A DNA stretch of 64,000 bases from NCBI GenBank assembly GCA_900473415.1, contig UCLR01000032.1, positions 260,990 through 324,989 of the forward strand. Direction: 5' to 3'. This DNA comes from Hyphomicrobiales bacterium. GTDB lineage: Bacteria > Pseudomonadota > Alphaproteobacteria > Rhizobiales > Beijerinckiaceae. This document shows, one piece after another, positions 44,931 to 54,993 of this stretch. Position 1 is the stretch's first letter. Every line of letters begins with the position of its first letter. The position numbers and the translations under genes were made by a program. The notes under the pieces are model-generated. The model saw only the letters and a list, made by a program, of their open reading frames with translations, did not search any database and had not been told where the DNA came from.

Positions 44931-46709
44931 TCAGCCGGGCCCGCCGCTGCCGTGCTGCTCGGCGGGCGCCTCGCCGGCAGCCTTCTCCGCCGGCGTCGGC
45001 GGCATGGCATCATCCTCGCGCTTGCGCCGGACGAGTTCCGGCGCGCTAGCGAAGCCGTAGGAGGTCAGCGGCTTCTCCCGTCCCCGGATCGAAATCTTCA
45101 GCGATGTCGTGCCTGCGTAGTTGCGGCCGGTGCTGCGAATCGTCTCCTCGGAGACGACGACATCGGCCAGCACGCGCCGCGTCGCCGATTCGAGCTGACT
45201 CGCGATCATGACCGTTTCGCCGACCGTAATCTCGCGCCGCCCGAGATTGTCGTTCTCGACCGCCCCGGTGATCGCCTCGCCGGTATGGATGCCGATGCCG
45301 ATCCTGAGCGGCAGCGGCAGCGCCGCCCCGAATTCGCGATTGAGCGCCTCTACGGCGCGCACGATGTCGGCAGCAGCGGTGACAGCGGCCTGGGCTCCGC
45401 GGGCCTTTGGCCCCTCCAGCCCAAACACGGCCATGAAGCCGTCGCCATAGAAGGCATCGATGCGCCCGTCATGGGCGGTGATTGCCTGGCTCATCTCGTC
45501 GAAGAAGCGGTTGATCAGCCCGATCAGCTCCTGCGGCTGCTGGCGCTCGGAGAGGGAGGAGAAGGCGCGGAGATCGGCGACCATGACCGTCAGCCCGCGC
45601 TTGCCGATCGCCTCGTCGGGCTCGAAGACCTTGACGACGCCGGCCTTCAGCCGCGAGGCGAGCAGAAGCTGCACCTGCAGATCGTCGCGCGGCCTGATCT
45701 GGCAGGCGAGCCTCACGCCCTCGGGCGCCGCGATCCGCTTGAGCAACCTGGCCTCGTTCATCGCCGGTGGCGGCAGCTTGTCGATGCCGTCCATCACCAG
45801 CACGCGGCAGGTGGCACAGCGCGCGCGCCCGCCGCAAAGCGCCGCATGCGGAATACCGAAGCGCCGGAACATCTCGAGCACTGTGGGGCCAGGCGCGAGC
45901 CGGCGCGTGCCATGGCCGACGAAGCGCACGGTGATCTGGCGCGTCATCCGGACCCGGACCTCGCGGACGCCGATAAACAGGAGGAAGACGCCGACCAGCC
46001 CATAGAAGCTGCCCTTGGCCCACATCACGTCGCGCTCGAACATCGCCGTCTGCGCCACGCTGGCATGCTCCGACGGCATCCCCATGAGCTGCACCTCGCG
46101 CGCGGCGACGGCGAAGCCGATCAGAGCCAGCAGCGGGATCAGAATCGCGCCCAGCAGGAAGGGGTCACGCCAGTAACGATAGGCGTCGCGAGAGCGCAGC
46201 GTGAAATGGATGCCGATGATGCCGTGCGTCCAGACCAGCAGCATCAGCACCGTCTGGAGTATGGCCCTGTCTGGCCAGAGCCGACGCAGGACGGCGCGAT
46301 AGCTCTCGTCGACGCCGAAATAGGAGCCCAGCACCCGGGTGCTGACGATGTGGTCGACCAGCAGGAGCGGGATCGTGAGGCCGAGCGCGATCTGCAGCAT
46401 TTCGCGCAACGGCATCTTGAAGGTGCGCCTTTGCGCCACGCGCACCAACGCAAAGACCGGGTGGACGATGAACGCACCATAAAGAGCGATCGTTCCGGGC
46501 CAGGAATGCCAGAGCTCGTAGCGCCAGTTCTGCGCCCTTTCCATCACCACGACGCCAAAGATGCCCATGGCGTGATTGAGGAGATGCAGCGTCACGAAGG
46601 TGAGCAGAATCAGCCCCGACCCGAACCGGATGTCCCGGCTCCAGGAGGAAACCTGCCCCATCCCCATGCCTGCGTCGGTGCGTCTTGCGCCGGCGGCCGG
46701 GAGACTCAT
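44931..46709 (-). CDS. cyaC: CyaC-like redox-responsive adenylate cyclase (six-helix heme-type anchor, 2Fe-2S, cyclase)
   Basis: A 592-residue three-module enzyme. Residues ~25-250 form a six-helix anchor with histidines H42, H46, H83, H120, H162 and H168, resembling the diheme-B anchors of succinate:quinone oxidoreductases. Residues ~258-345 are a plant-type ferredoxin domain with C292, C298, C301 and C336. Residues ~370-540 are a class III cyclase with metal aspartates D379 (VADLRAF) and D423 (YGDGF). The layout matches CyaC of Sinorhizobium meliloti, reported as a quinone-responsive diheme adenylate cyclase. It overlaps the CNB gene by four bases. The C-terminus is a low-complexity tail. 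Confidence 0.9.
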   Translation of the reverse strand: MSLPAAGARRTDAGMGMGQVSSWSRDIRFGSGLILLTFVTLHLLNHAMGIFGVVVMERAQNWRYELWHSWPGTIALYGAFIVHPVFALVRVAQRRTFKMPLREMLQIALGLTIPLLLVDHIVSTRVLGSYFGVDESYRAVLRRLWPDRAILQTVLMLLVWTHGIIGIHFTLRSRDAYRYWRDPFLLGAILIPLLALIGFAVAAREVQLMGMPSEHASVAQTAMFERDVMWAKGSFYGLVGVFLLFIGVREVRVRMTRQITVRFVGHGTRRLAPGPTVLEMFRRFGIPHAALCGGRARCATCRVLVMDGIDKLPPPAMNEARLLKRIAAPEGVRLACQIRPRDDLQVQLLLASRLKAGVVKVFEPDEAIGKRGLTVMVADLRAFSSLSERQQPQELIGLINRFFDEMSQAITAHDGRIDAFYGDGFMAVFGLEGPKARGAQAAVTAAADIVRAVEALNREFGAALPLPLRIGIGIHTGEAITGAVENDNLGRREITVGETVMIASQLESATRRVLADVVVSEETIRSTGRNYAGTTSLKISIRGREKPLTSYGFASAPELVRRKREDDAMPPTPAEKAAGEAPAEQHGSGGPG

Positions 46710-47164
46710 GAAAAGGCTTCCTCCTCGCGGAGCACGGCGGTGACCAGCCGGTGGACCCGGCCTGCGAGATCGCGACAGACGGCAAGCCCGAACTCGGGCA
46801 CGGTCTGGAGCAGCTCGAAGAACAGATCCTTGGGGATCCGGAGCGCCGAGACCGGGGTCTTGGCCGTGACCGTGCCGAGGAAGCGATGGCCGCTGAGCAG
46901 CGAGACATCGCCGATGATGCTGCCGGTGTCCTTCTGGAAGCGCAGCGCTTCACCCGTGCTGCGCGGCCCCGCGAACTCCACCTCGCCGGAGAGGATGACG
47001 AAGACGCCCTCGGACCAGTCGCCGGGATCGATCAGAAGCTCGCCGGGCGCGAAATGCAGCTTCTCGCCCATCAGCGCGAGCAGCTTCAGCCGTGGCGCTG
47101 GCATGCCCTGGAAGAGCGGCAGTGCCTTGAGGCAGACGAGATCGGTTTCCAGAGTCATAGTCAT
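46706..47164 (-). CDS. Cyclic-nucleotide-binding domain protein
   Basis: A 152-residue, single CNB (Crp/EPAC-type) domain with no helix-turn-helix, so not a transcription factor. Visible are GELLIDPGDWSEGVFVILSG and GSIIGDVSLLSGHRFLGTV (phosphate-binding cassette region GDVSLLSG; it departs from the canonical GExAL). It sits between the pseudo-ABC gene and the CyaC-like gene with 4-base overlaps both sides. That suggests it reads the cyclase product and regulates the membrane protein, but it might instead be a degenerate non-binding domain. Confidence 0.92.
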   Translation of the reverse strand: MTMTLETDLVCLKALPLFQGMPAPRLKLLALMGEKLHFAPGELLIDPGDWSEGVFVILSGEVEFAGPRSTGEALRFQKDTGSIIGDVSLLSGHRFLGTVTAKTPVSALRIPKDLFFELLQTVPEFGLAVCRDLAGRVHRLVTAVLREEEAFS

Positions 47165-49899
47165 GCCTCCTTTCTCCTGGGGTCCACCGTCGAGTCCGGC
47201 TCGCCCGGGGCGTCGCCGGCATCGTTGGCGGCTGCGGGCGCCGCCTCCGCCTCGACCGTGCCGGTCGCGCCGTGGAAGACGACCCGCAGCGGGACGTCCT
47301 CCACAAGATAAGCATCTCCGAGAAGAAGAAACAGGGTCGTATCAGCACAATATTCCCGCAGCCGGCGCATGATGCGCTCCGGCTCATCGGAAATCGCCAG
47401 GAGTGCCGTCAGGTCGAGCACCGCGATCTGCGGGGCCTTGACCAACGCCTGGACCAGCGGGACCGCGTGCTTCAGGCGAGCAGGCAGATAGCGACCGCGG
47501 ATGCCGCTCTCGGTATCGAGCCCGAGCCGGTAAAGCGCTTCGCCCAGGCCCCCGCGCTCCAGCGCCCGAAAAACGATCTCGTCCACCTTGCGGCCGGCAT
47601 CAGGAATGCCGTAGCCGATACGGCCGAACATCAGGTTGTCGCGCACGCTGGCGCTGAACATAACCTTGTTAGGATCGTAGAAGTCGACATCGCCCACGGC
47701 ATCGGCCGGCAGATGGCGGTGGAAGCTTTCCCGCGCCCTCAGGATGCGCCGCTCGAGTCGCTCATCGATCAGGTTCAACCTGTGCTTGGGTTCACTGTAG
47801 CCGAGCGCGAGCGCCACGAGGTCCCGCTCCGTCTCCGGGTCGAGAGGACCGCGCATATCGTGCTTGGCGAGGATCTCGGCGAGCTCGTTCAGCCGCTCGA
47901 AATCGAAATGCTCCCCGAAGGAATAGCGCTCGAACAGCGCATGGCCGGCCGGCAGGCCGGCGAAGATCTCGACCACCGTCGCCACGATGCGCCCGCCCAT
48001 TTCCACCAGCGGCTCGACCAGCGCCTCGGCCTTGAGGATCGACTGGGCGAAGGGCTCGAAGAGCAGGGTCGCGCTGGCGAAGCGCGGAGTCGTCCGCGTA
48101 CCGAAGATCAGGTTCTCAGCCACCGTCGCGTTGCGGTTGTAGTGGTCGAGCCTGAAGGGTTCGATCAGGCCGCCCTGTTTGCCATGCTTAAGTTCGGCGG
48201 CCACCGCGCGCCGGGCCGTGATCAGGCGCTGCTTGCCTTCCTCGTGGAGGGGCGGCATCACCTTGCCGCCGAGGCCGAGCTCGTAGACGTCCCGCGTGCA
48301 GCCGAAGACGTCGAGCAGGTCGTGAATCCGCTGGACGAGTTCCACCCCGTCATGGACCCCGACGCTCTCATAGTCGGTCCAGTCCGCTTCAAAGGGGAAG
48401 GGCGAGTTGCCCGAGCGCAGAGCCTCGGTCAGGCGTTTGCGGTCATCTGGCGAAATTCCTGCCTCCAGCGTCAGCTTCGGCCGGCGCCGCCGCAGCGGCA
48501 GCAGGATGTTGTCGCGCATCGTGCCGCCGATCACCTCGGCCTCGTCGCCGGCATAGCCGACGATATGGCTCGCCCGCTCGACCGACATGCCCGCCAACGG
48601 CTCCCCGTCGATCAGGACGCGGCCGGTATAATTCGTGGCCTGCCGTCCGAGAATGCGCCCGAGCACCTCCTGGCCGCTGCCGTGCGGGCCGATGAGCGCG
48701 ACCACGCCCGGGCGCGACAAGCTCAGCGAGAGCGGGGTCAGCAGCGGCTGGCCACGATTGTCCAGCATCTGCACCGCTTCGATGCGGATCTCGCCCGTCG
48801 CGGGCAGTGGCGCACAGCCGTCCTTCTCGTCGAGCACGAGCGTGTCGCCGCTGTCGAACTGCGAGATGACCTGGTCGTATTTGATGGTCACGTCGTTGCG
48901 CTGCTGGTCCCAGTCGATCAGCTCCTTGATCGGCGGCGGCAGGTCACGATAGGCGGCGATGACCGCGACGAGCTGGCCGATATCGAGCCGGCCCTGCAGC
49001 GCGAAATAGCCGCCGATGGCGTAGAAGAAGAACGGCGTGACCTGGGCGAGCAGGTTGTTCAGGAACTTCACCGCGAACTTGCGTTTGTACAGCGCGTAGC
49101 GGATGTCGAAGAGGCGCCCGAGCCGGCCCGCGATGTCGGACTGGACATAGGCCGTCGCGCCATGCGCCTGGATCATCGGCCCGACATCGACGATCTCGCC
49201 GATGCGCCCGGCGAGCTGACGCGAGACGATCTGCCGCTCCCGGCCGAGCCTGAGCTGCTCGCGGCGCAGGATCGGGATGATGATCGCCTGCGCCAGCACG
49301 ATCAGAAGCGCGATCGAGCCGAGCCAGAAATTCTGCGCCATGATGAAGACCAGTGCCGTCAGCGCCTGACTGAGCAGGAAGACCGGCTGGATGAAGGCAT
49401 CGCCGACGAAGCCGCCGATCGGCTCGACCTCGTCCTTGATCATGCTGGCGACCTCCGCCGGCTTGACCGAGCGGATCCCCTCCGGTCGGAAACGCATGAG
49501 CTGGCTGAACAGGTCGTAGCGCATGCGGCGGAGCATCCGCTCGCCGAGGATGCCCTTGCGCAGGTTGATGATGTATTTGAAGGCGCCGTTGATCAGGACG
49601 AGCAGCAGGAAATAGCTGGAGAGCGAAAGCAGCAGGCCGAGCTGCCCGACCTGGATGCCATCGAACAGCCTGACGCTCGCCCCTCCAAGCCAGGAGGGCA
49701 AAGTCAGGGACAGATCCATCACCGTGGTGGTGATGCGCCCGTCCCTGAAGGCGTTGCCCTGGATGGCGTCGTTGACGATCCGCTTCGGCACCGCGAAGGA
49801 CGCCCAGTTGAACGGAATCGAGGCAAGGATAATCAGCAGGACGACGACCTGCTCGCTGCGGCTCTTCTGCCAGATGTAACGGAAGAGGTTGGGCTCCAA
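47161..49899 (-). CDS. ABC-exporter-like membrane protein with degenerate ATPase motifs
   Basis: About 912 residues from TTG 49899 (reading MEPNLFRYIWQKS), the likely family start; ATG 50019 would add 40 atypical residues. An ABC-exporter-like transmembrane domain spans ~15-330. The following nucleotide-binding region is odd. Walker A reads GPHGSGQE (404-411), with the key Lys replaced by Gln and Ser/Thr by Glu. No LSGGQ is seen, and the region at 760-900 keeps NBD order (VRDNLMFGRIGYG, IAVLDLTALLA) but lacks the catalytic Glu. A ~300-residue insertion separates the pieces. Its stop overlaps the CNB gene by four bases. Probably a regulated non-hydrolysing or altered transporter. Confidence 0.85.
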   Translation of the reverse strand: MEPNLFRYIWQKSRSEQVVVLLIILASIPFNWASFAVPKRIVNDAIQGNAFRDGRITTTVMDLSLTLPSWLGGASVRLFDGIQVGQLGLLLSLSSYFLLLVLINGAFKYIINLRKGILGERMLRRMRYDLFSQLMRFRPEGIRSVKPAEVASMIKDEVEPIGGFVGDAFIQPVFLLSQALTALVFIMAQNFWLGSIALLIVLAQAIIIPILRREQLRLGRERQIVSRQLAGRIGEIVDVGPMIQAHGATAYVQSDIAGRLGRLFDIRYALYKRKFAVKFLNNLLAQVTPFFFYAIGGYFALQGRLDIGQLVAVIAAYRDLPPPIKELIDWDQQRNDVTIKYDQVISQFDSGDTLVLDEKDGCAPLPATGEIRIEAVQMLDNRGQPLLTPLSLSLSRPGVVALIGPHGSGQEVLGRILGRQATNYTGRVLIDGEPLAGMSVERASHIVGYAGDEAEVIGGTMRDNILLPLRRRRPKLTLEAGISPDDRKRLTEALRSGNSPFPFEADWTDYESVGVHDGVELVQRIHDLLDVFGCTRDVYELGLGGKVMPPLHEEGKQRLITARRAVAAELKHGKQGGLIEPFRLDHYNRNATVAENLIFGTRTTPRFASATLLFEPFAQSILKAEALVEPLVEMGGRIVATVVEIFAGLPAGHALFERYSFGEHFDFERLNELAEILAKHDMRGPLDPETERDLVALALGYSEPKHRLNLIDERLERRILRARESFHRHLPADAVGDVDFYDPNKVMFSASVRDNLMFGRIGYGIPDAGRKVDEIVFRALERGGLGEALYRLGLDTESGIRGRYLPARLKHAVPLVQALVKAPQIAVLDLTALLAISDEPERIMRRLREYCADTTLFLLLGDAYLVEDVPLRVVFHGATGTVEAEAAPAAANDAGDAPGEPDSTVDPRRKEA

Positions 49900-50161
49900 A
49901 GGCGACCCCGCAACGAAGCGCTCTCGGGCGCGGCCTGGTGGGGACTCAAGGAGGCCCCGAAGCGACCATATGTGGTGAGCTTGAAGCCAAGTGCAATGCG
50001 CACCGGCCTTGGGAGGCATCCGCCTCGCAACGCTGTCATCGGTGCCGGACAGGCTTCGACGAAAGACGCCGCGACGTCGAATTCCATTGGCAAATGGGAA
50101 CTTTCGACGTCTAGTGACGTCAGGAAAGCATACGGTTGCGGGGCGGCGTCAGACCGACATC

Positions 50162-52036
50162 ATGGACATCCTGCGCATCAGTGATCTGCGTATCGGCTTC
50201 ACCGTCCACGGGCTTGCTCGCGAGGTGGTGAAGGGGGTGAGCCTGCGCGTGCCTGCCGGCAAGACCGTGGCTCTGGTCGGCGAGTCCGGCTCCGGCAAAT
50301 CCGTGATCTCCCAGGCCATCATGGGGCTGCTGCCGCGCGCCGGCGCGGTGACCGGCGGCGAGATCCTGTTCCGCGAACCGCTCGAACCCGGGACCGTCGT
50401 CGACATCGCCACGCTGCCGCCGGAGGGAGAAGGCATCCGGGACCTGCGCGGCGGGCGCATCGGCATGATCTTCCAGGAGCCGATGTCGTCGCTCTCGCCG
50501 GTGCACACCATCGGCAACCAGATCGAGGAAGCGCTGCTCCTGCACCGGCCGATGCCGAAGCCGCAGGCGCGCGAGCTGATCGAGGCCATGCTGAAGCGCG
50601 TCGGCTTTAAGAACCCCAAGCGCGCCTTTGACCACTATTCCTTCGAGCTCTCCGGCGGCCTGCGCCAGCGCGCCATGCTCGCCATGGCGCTGATCTGCCA
50701 GCCCGCCCTCTTGATCGCCGACGAGCCGACGACCGCGCTCGACGTCACCATCCAGGCGCAGGTGCTCGACCTGATGCGCGAGCTCCAGGCCGAGATGGGC
50801 ATGGCGATCCTGCTCATCACCCACGACCTCGGCGTCGTCGCCAACATGGCCGACGAGGTGGTGGTGATCTTCCACGGCGAGATCATGGAACGCGGCCCGG
50901 TCGAGGACATCTTCCGCCGTCCGCGCCACCCCTATCTCAAGGCCCTGCTGAACGCCTCGCCGCATTTCGACATGCAGGAAGGCGAACGCCTCGTCGCGCT
51001 GCGCGAAGCACGGCCGCGCCCGGCCGCAGCCCCCGCGCCGAAGCCCGCCCCCGACGCAGCGCCCCTGCTCAGCGTCCGCCACCTCCAGAAGACCTATGTC
51101 ACCGGCTCGCGCAGCTTCTTCGGCAAGGGATCGCTCAGCGTCGTCAAGGCGGTCGACAATGTCAGCTTCGACATCAAGCGTGGCGAATGCCTCGGTCTCG
51201 TCGGCGAGAGCGGCTGCGGCAAGACGACGGTCAGCAAGATCATCATGCGCGCCGTCACCGCCAATGCCGGCGAGGTGATCTTCGACGATGGCCGCGAGCG
51301 CGTCGACGTGCTCGGACTCAAGGGCGACGCGCTGCGCGCCTTCCGTCCACGCATCCAGATGATCTTCCAGGACCCGGTCTCCTCGCTCTCGCCACGAATG
51401 ACCGTGACGAACATCCTGCGCGAGCCGCTGGCGATCCATGACCGGGGCGAGACGCAGGGGCAGCTCGATCGTGTCAGGGCGCTGATGCAGGATGTCGGGC
51501 TCGATACCCGTTTCCTGAACCGCTATCCGCATTCCTTCTCGGGCGGCCAGCGCCAACGCATTGGCATCGCGCGCGCGCTCGCCCTCGATCCCGACCTCAT
51601 CATCTGCGACGAGCCGGTCTCCGCGCTCGACGTCTCGGTGCAGGCGCAGATCCTTAATCTGCTCAAGGATCTGCAGGCCGAGCGCGGCCTGACCTTCCTC
51701 TTCATCTCGCATAACCTCGCCGTGGTGAACTACATGGCTGATCGCATCGCCGTGATGGCCAATGGCCGCATCGTCGAGCTCGCACCGCGCCACACGCTCT
51801 TCACCCGGCCGGTGCACCCCTACACGAAGGCGCTGCTGCGCTCGGTGCCCTTCGCCGATCTCGACCGCAAGCTCGACTTCAAGCTCGTCGCCCCGGGTGG
51901 CGCCTCCGACGATAGCCATTGGGGTGAGGCCTTCAGGATCGGCTCCGACGCTTCGGCCCTGGCGCCCGTGCCGCTCGGCGAAGGGCATTACGTCCTGGCC
52001 AGGCCCAATGCCGATGTCCGGGAGTTGGTGTCATGA
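50162..52036 (+). CDS. Oligopeptide-type ABC transporter ATPase, two fused ATPase domains (DppD-DppF/YejF-like)
   Basis: A 624-residue fusion of two ATPases. Domain 1 (1 to ~270) has Walker A GESGSGKS and signature LSGGLRQR. Domain 2 (~300-600) has GESGCGKTT and FSGGQRQR, with Walker [12 protein letters not shown] and [13 protein letters not shown] proline/alanine linker joins them. The single chain replaces separate DppD and DppF subunits, as in YejF. It is divergent from the pseudo-ABC gene and starts a four-gene import operon; the SBP gene overlaps its stop by four bases. Confidence 0.95.
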   Translation: MDILRISDLRIGFTVHGLAREVVKGVSLRVPAGKTVALVGESGSGKSVISQAIMGLLPRAGAVTGGEILFREPLEPGTVVDIATLPPEGEGIRDLRGGRIGMIFQEPMSSLSPVHTIGNQIEEALLLHRPMPKPQARELIEAMLKRVGFKNPKRAFDHYSFELSGGLRQRAMLAMALICQPALLIADEPTTALDVTIQAQVLDLMRELQAEMGMAILLITHDLGVVANMADEVVVIFHGEIMERGPVEDIFRRPRHPYLKALLNASPHFDMQEGERLVALREARPRPAAAPAPKPAPDAAPLLSVRHLQKTYVTGSRSFFGKGSLSVVKAVDNVSFDIKRGECLGLVGESGCGKTTVSKIIMRAVTANAGEVIFDDGRERVDVLGLKGDALRAFRPRIQMIFQDPVSSLSPRMTVTNILREPLAIHDRGETQGQLDRVRALMQDVGLDTRFLNRYPHSFSGGQRQRIGIARALALDPDLIICDEPVSALDVSVQAQILNLLKDLQAERGLTFLFISHNLAVVNYMADRIAVMANGRIVELAPRHTLFTRPVHPYTKALLRSVPFADLDRKLDFKLVAPGGASDDSHWGEAFRIGSDASALAPVPLGEGHYVLARPNADVRELVS

Positions 52037-53988
52037 CCGCTCGCTCTCGCCGCCCGACGCGCCGCACGGCGCTGCTGCTCGGCACCGCCGCGCTCGCCGG
52101 CGCCAGCCTGCCGCGCAAAGCGTCGGCGCAAGCCAGGCCCGCTGCCACGATCGACAGCCCGCTTCTCGCCGACAAGGTCTCCGCCGGGGCGCTACCGCCC
52201 GTCGGCGACAGGCTGCCCGCCTCCCCGCGCATCATCGATCTGGCGAAACTCGACGGCGTGCCCGGCCGCCACGGCGGCAACATCCGCTTGCTGATGGGCG
52301 ACCAGCGCGACATCCGCATGATGACGCTCTACGGCTACACCCGGCTCGTGGTCTATGACCACAGGCTCGAGATCGTGCCCGATGTGCTCGAGAGCTTCGA
52401 GGTCGAGGAGGGGCGGATCTTCACCCTGCGGCTGCGCCGCGGGCATCGCTGGTCGGACGGCTCGCCCTTCACCACCGAGGATTTCCGCTATTGGTGGGAG
52501 GACATCGCCAACAACAAGCGCCTCTCGCCCGGCGGACCACCCTCCGACCTGATCGCCGGCGATAACAAGCCCTTCTTCGAGGTGCTGAGCGAAACCGAGG
52601 TCCGCTACACCTGGGAGGTGCCGAATCCGGTCTTCCTGCCTTCGCTGGCAGGCGCGCAGCCGACCTATATCTTCATGCCGTCCCGCTACCTCAAGCAGTT
52701 CCATGAGCGTCATGCGCTCAAGCACGAGCTGGAGAAGCTGGTGAAGCAGCATCGTGTGCGCGACTGGGGCGCGCTGCACGAGCGGCAATCGCGCATGTAC
52801 CGCCCGGAGAACCCGGACCTACCGACGCTCGACCCCTGGCGCAACACCACGCCGCTGCCGGCCGAGCAGTTCGTCTTCGAGCGTAACGCCTATTTCCACC
52901 GCATCGACGAGAACGGCCGGCAACTGCCATATGCCGACCGGGTGACGATGAACATCGGCACGAGCTCGCTGATCCCCGCCAAGACCGCGGCCGGTGAGGC
53001 CGATCTCCAGGCCCGCTATCTGCGCTTCGACAACTACACCTTCCTGAGGGAAGCCTCGAAGCGGATGAACTTCGACGTCAGGCTCTGGAAGCGGGCGGAA
53101 GGGGCTTATTTCGCGCTGATGCCGAATCTGAACGCCATCGATCCGGTCTGGCGCGACCTCAATCGCGATGTGCGCTATCGCCGCGCGATCTCGGTCGCGA
53201 TCAACCGCGCCGACGTCAACAAGATCATCTTCTTCGGGCTGGCGCGAGAGAGCGGCAACACCGCCCTTCCCGAGAGCCCGCTCTATGACGAGAGGCTGAG
53301 CCAACTCTGGGCGCAACACGATCCGGCCCTGGCGAACAAGCTGCTCGACGAGATCGGCCTGACGAAGCGCGACCCCGATGGCGTGCGCATGCTCACCGAT
53401 GGACGCCGTCTCGAATTCACCATCGAGACCGCCGGCGAGAACACCGAGGAGACCGATATCCTCGACCTGCTCAAGCAGGACTTCTTCAATGTCGGCATCA
53501 AGATCTATCCGCGCTCCACCCAGCGCGACGTCTTCCGCCGCCGCATCCTCGCCGGCCAGACCGTGATGTCCGCCTGGGCCGGCATGGACAATGCCCTCGT
53601 GACGGCGGACATGGAGCCGGATGCGCTCGCCCCCACCAACGCGGCCCAGTTCCAATGGCCGCGCTGGGGCCAGTTCTTCGAGAGCAATGGCCGCGAGGGC
53701 GAAAGGCCGGCCTTGCACGAGGCCATCCGGCTCGTCCGCCTCTATGAGGAATGGCGCCTGAGCGCGACGCGCGACCAGCGCCGGAAGATCTGGGAGGAGA
53801 TGCTGACGATCAACGCCGAGGAGGTCTTCACCATCGGCGTCATCAACAGCACGCTGCAGCCGATCGTCGCCTCTCGCGATCTGCGCAACCTGCCCGAGAG
53901 GGCCTTCTACAGCTTCGAGCCCGGCGCCTTCATCGGCCGCTACATGCCAGACACGTTCTGGTTCGACCGGGACGACAAGAAGGCCTGA
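52033..53988 (+). CDS. ABC transporter substrate-binding protein, family 5
   Basis: A 651-residue periplasmic binding protein, larger than the ~540-residue usual size. A twin-arginine signal (RPTRRTALLLGTAALAG) precedes SAQARP. Typical motifs are LRRGHRWSDGSPFTTEDFRYW and WRDLNRDVRYRRAISVAINR (shortened). The ligand is not predictable; neighbours do not suggest a specific one. ATG 52033 overlaps the ATPase stop (ATGA). It is unrelated in detail to the binding protein at 11681-13315, so the two importers probably have different substrates. Confidence 0.94.
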   Translation: MTARSRRPTRRTALLLGTAALAGASLPRKASAQARPAATIDSPLLADKVSAGALPPVGDRLPASPRIIDLAKLDGVPGRHGGNIRLLMGDQRDIRMMTLYGYTRLVVYDHRLEIVPDVLESFEVEEGRIFTLRLRRGHRWSDGSPFTTEDFRYWWEDIANNKRLSPGGPPSDLIAGDNKPFFEVLSETEVRYTWEVPNPVFLPSLAGAQPTYIFMPSRYLKQFHERHALKHELEKLVKQHRVRDWGALHERQSRMYRPENPDLPTLDPWRNTTPLPAEQFVFERNAYFHRIDENGRQLPYADRVTMNIGTSSLIPAKTAAGEADLQARYLRFDNYTFLREASKRMNFDVRLWKRAEGAYFALMPNLNAIDPVWRDLNRDVRYRRAISVAINRADVNKIIFFGLARESGNTALPESPLYDERLSQLWAQHDPALANKLLDEIGLTKRDPDGVRMLTDGRRLEFTIETAGENTEETDILDLLKQDFFNVGIKIYPRSTQRDVFRRRILAGQTVMSAWAGMDNALVTADMEPDALAPTNAAQFQWPRWGQFFESNGREGERPALHEAIRLVRLYEEWRLSATRDQRRKIWEEMLTINAEEVFTIGVINSTLQPIVASRDLRNLPERAFYSFEPGAFIGRYMPDTFWFDRDDKKA

Positions 53989-53991
53989 ACC

Positions 53992-54993
53992 GTGCTGATC
54001 CGCTACATCCTCAAGCGCATTCTGATCATGATCCCGACGCTGCTCGTCACCAGCGCGCTGATCTTCACCGTGATCAACCTGCCGGAGGGGGACTATTTCG
54101 AAACGCTCGCGGCCGAGATGCAGGCTCAGGGCGAGAAGGCGGATATGAGCCGCATCGAGTTCCTGAAGAAGGAATACGGCTTCGACCGGCCGCCGGTCGA
54201 ACGCTACGTGCGCTGGGTCGCGGGGCTCCTGCAGGGCGACATGGGCTATTCCTTCGAATACCAGCGCCCGGTGCGGGAGATCGTCGGCGACCGCCTGCTG
54301 CTGACCATGATCGTGTCCTTCGCGACCATCGTCTTCACCTGGATCGTCGCCTTCCCGATCGGCATCTATTCCGCCACGCATCAATATAGCTGGGGCGATT
54401 ACGGGCTCACCTTCATCGGGCTGATCGGGCTCGCCGTGCCGCATTTCCTGCTGGCGCTGGTCTTCATGTATTTCGCCAACATCTGGTTCGGCACCTCGAT
54501 CGGCGGCCTCGTCGACCCGCAATATCTCAACCAGCCGATGAGCTGGGCCAAGTTCAGATCGGTGCTGGAGCACCTCTGGATTCCGGTCATTATCATCGGC
54601 GCCGGCGGCACCGCGGGCATGATCCGGGCGCTGCGTGCCAACCTGCTCGACGAGTTGCAGAAGCAGTACTACGTCACGGCCCGCGCCAAGGGGCTGCCGC
54701 CGGGCAAGGCGCTGCGCAAATATCCGCTTCGGATGTCGCTCAACTTCTTCATCTCGGATATCGGCGACATCCTGCCCTCTATCGTCTCGGGTGCCGAGGT
54801 CGTCGCCATCGTGCTCTCGCTGCAGACGACCGGGCCGCTGCTGATCCGGGCGCTGCAGAGCCAGGACATGTATCTGGCCGGCTCCTTCCTGATGTTCCTC
54901 TCCTTCCTGACCGTGATCGGCGTGCTGATATCCGACATCGCCCTCGCGCTGCTCGACCCGCGCATCCGCCTGCAGGGAGCGCCCACCAAGTGA
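53992..54993 (+). CDS. ABC transporter permease, oligopeptide type (DppB-like)
   Basis: A 333-residue permease starting at GTG 53992 (MLIRYILKRILIMIPTLL), three bases after the SBP stop. DppB markers are KKEYGFDRPPVERYVRW, GDMGYSF and the EAA loop YYVTARAKGLPPGKALRKY. It has about six helices plus a longer-than-usual periplasmic loop near residues 160-185. It pairs with the DppC-like permease, whose GTG start overlaps its stop. Confidence 0.94.
   Translation: MLIRYILKRILIMIPTLLVTSALIFTVINLPEGDYFETLAAEMQAQGEKADMSRIEFLKKEYGFDRPPVERYVRWVAGLLQGDMGYSFEYQRPVREIVGDRLLLTMIVSFATIVFTWIVAFPIGIYSATHQYSWGDYGLTFIGLIGLAVPHFLLALVFMYFANIWFGTSIGGLVDPQYLNQPMSWAKFRSVLEHLWIPVIIIGAGGTAGMIRALRANLLDELQKQYYVTARAKGLPPGKALRKYPLRMSLNFFISDIGDILPSIVSGAEVVAIVLSLQTTGPLLIRALQSQDMYLAGSFLMFLSFLTVIGVLISDIALALLDPRIRLQGAPTK

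Noticed and set aside
47272..50184. 970-codon open frame on the plus strand opposite the pseudo-ABC gene
   Set aside because: It is an antisense shadow caused by high GC codon use. The composition is Arg/Asp/Ala/Leu-rich without domains, and the minus strand carries the recognisable protein.
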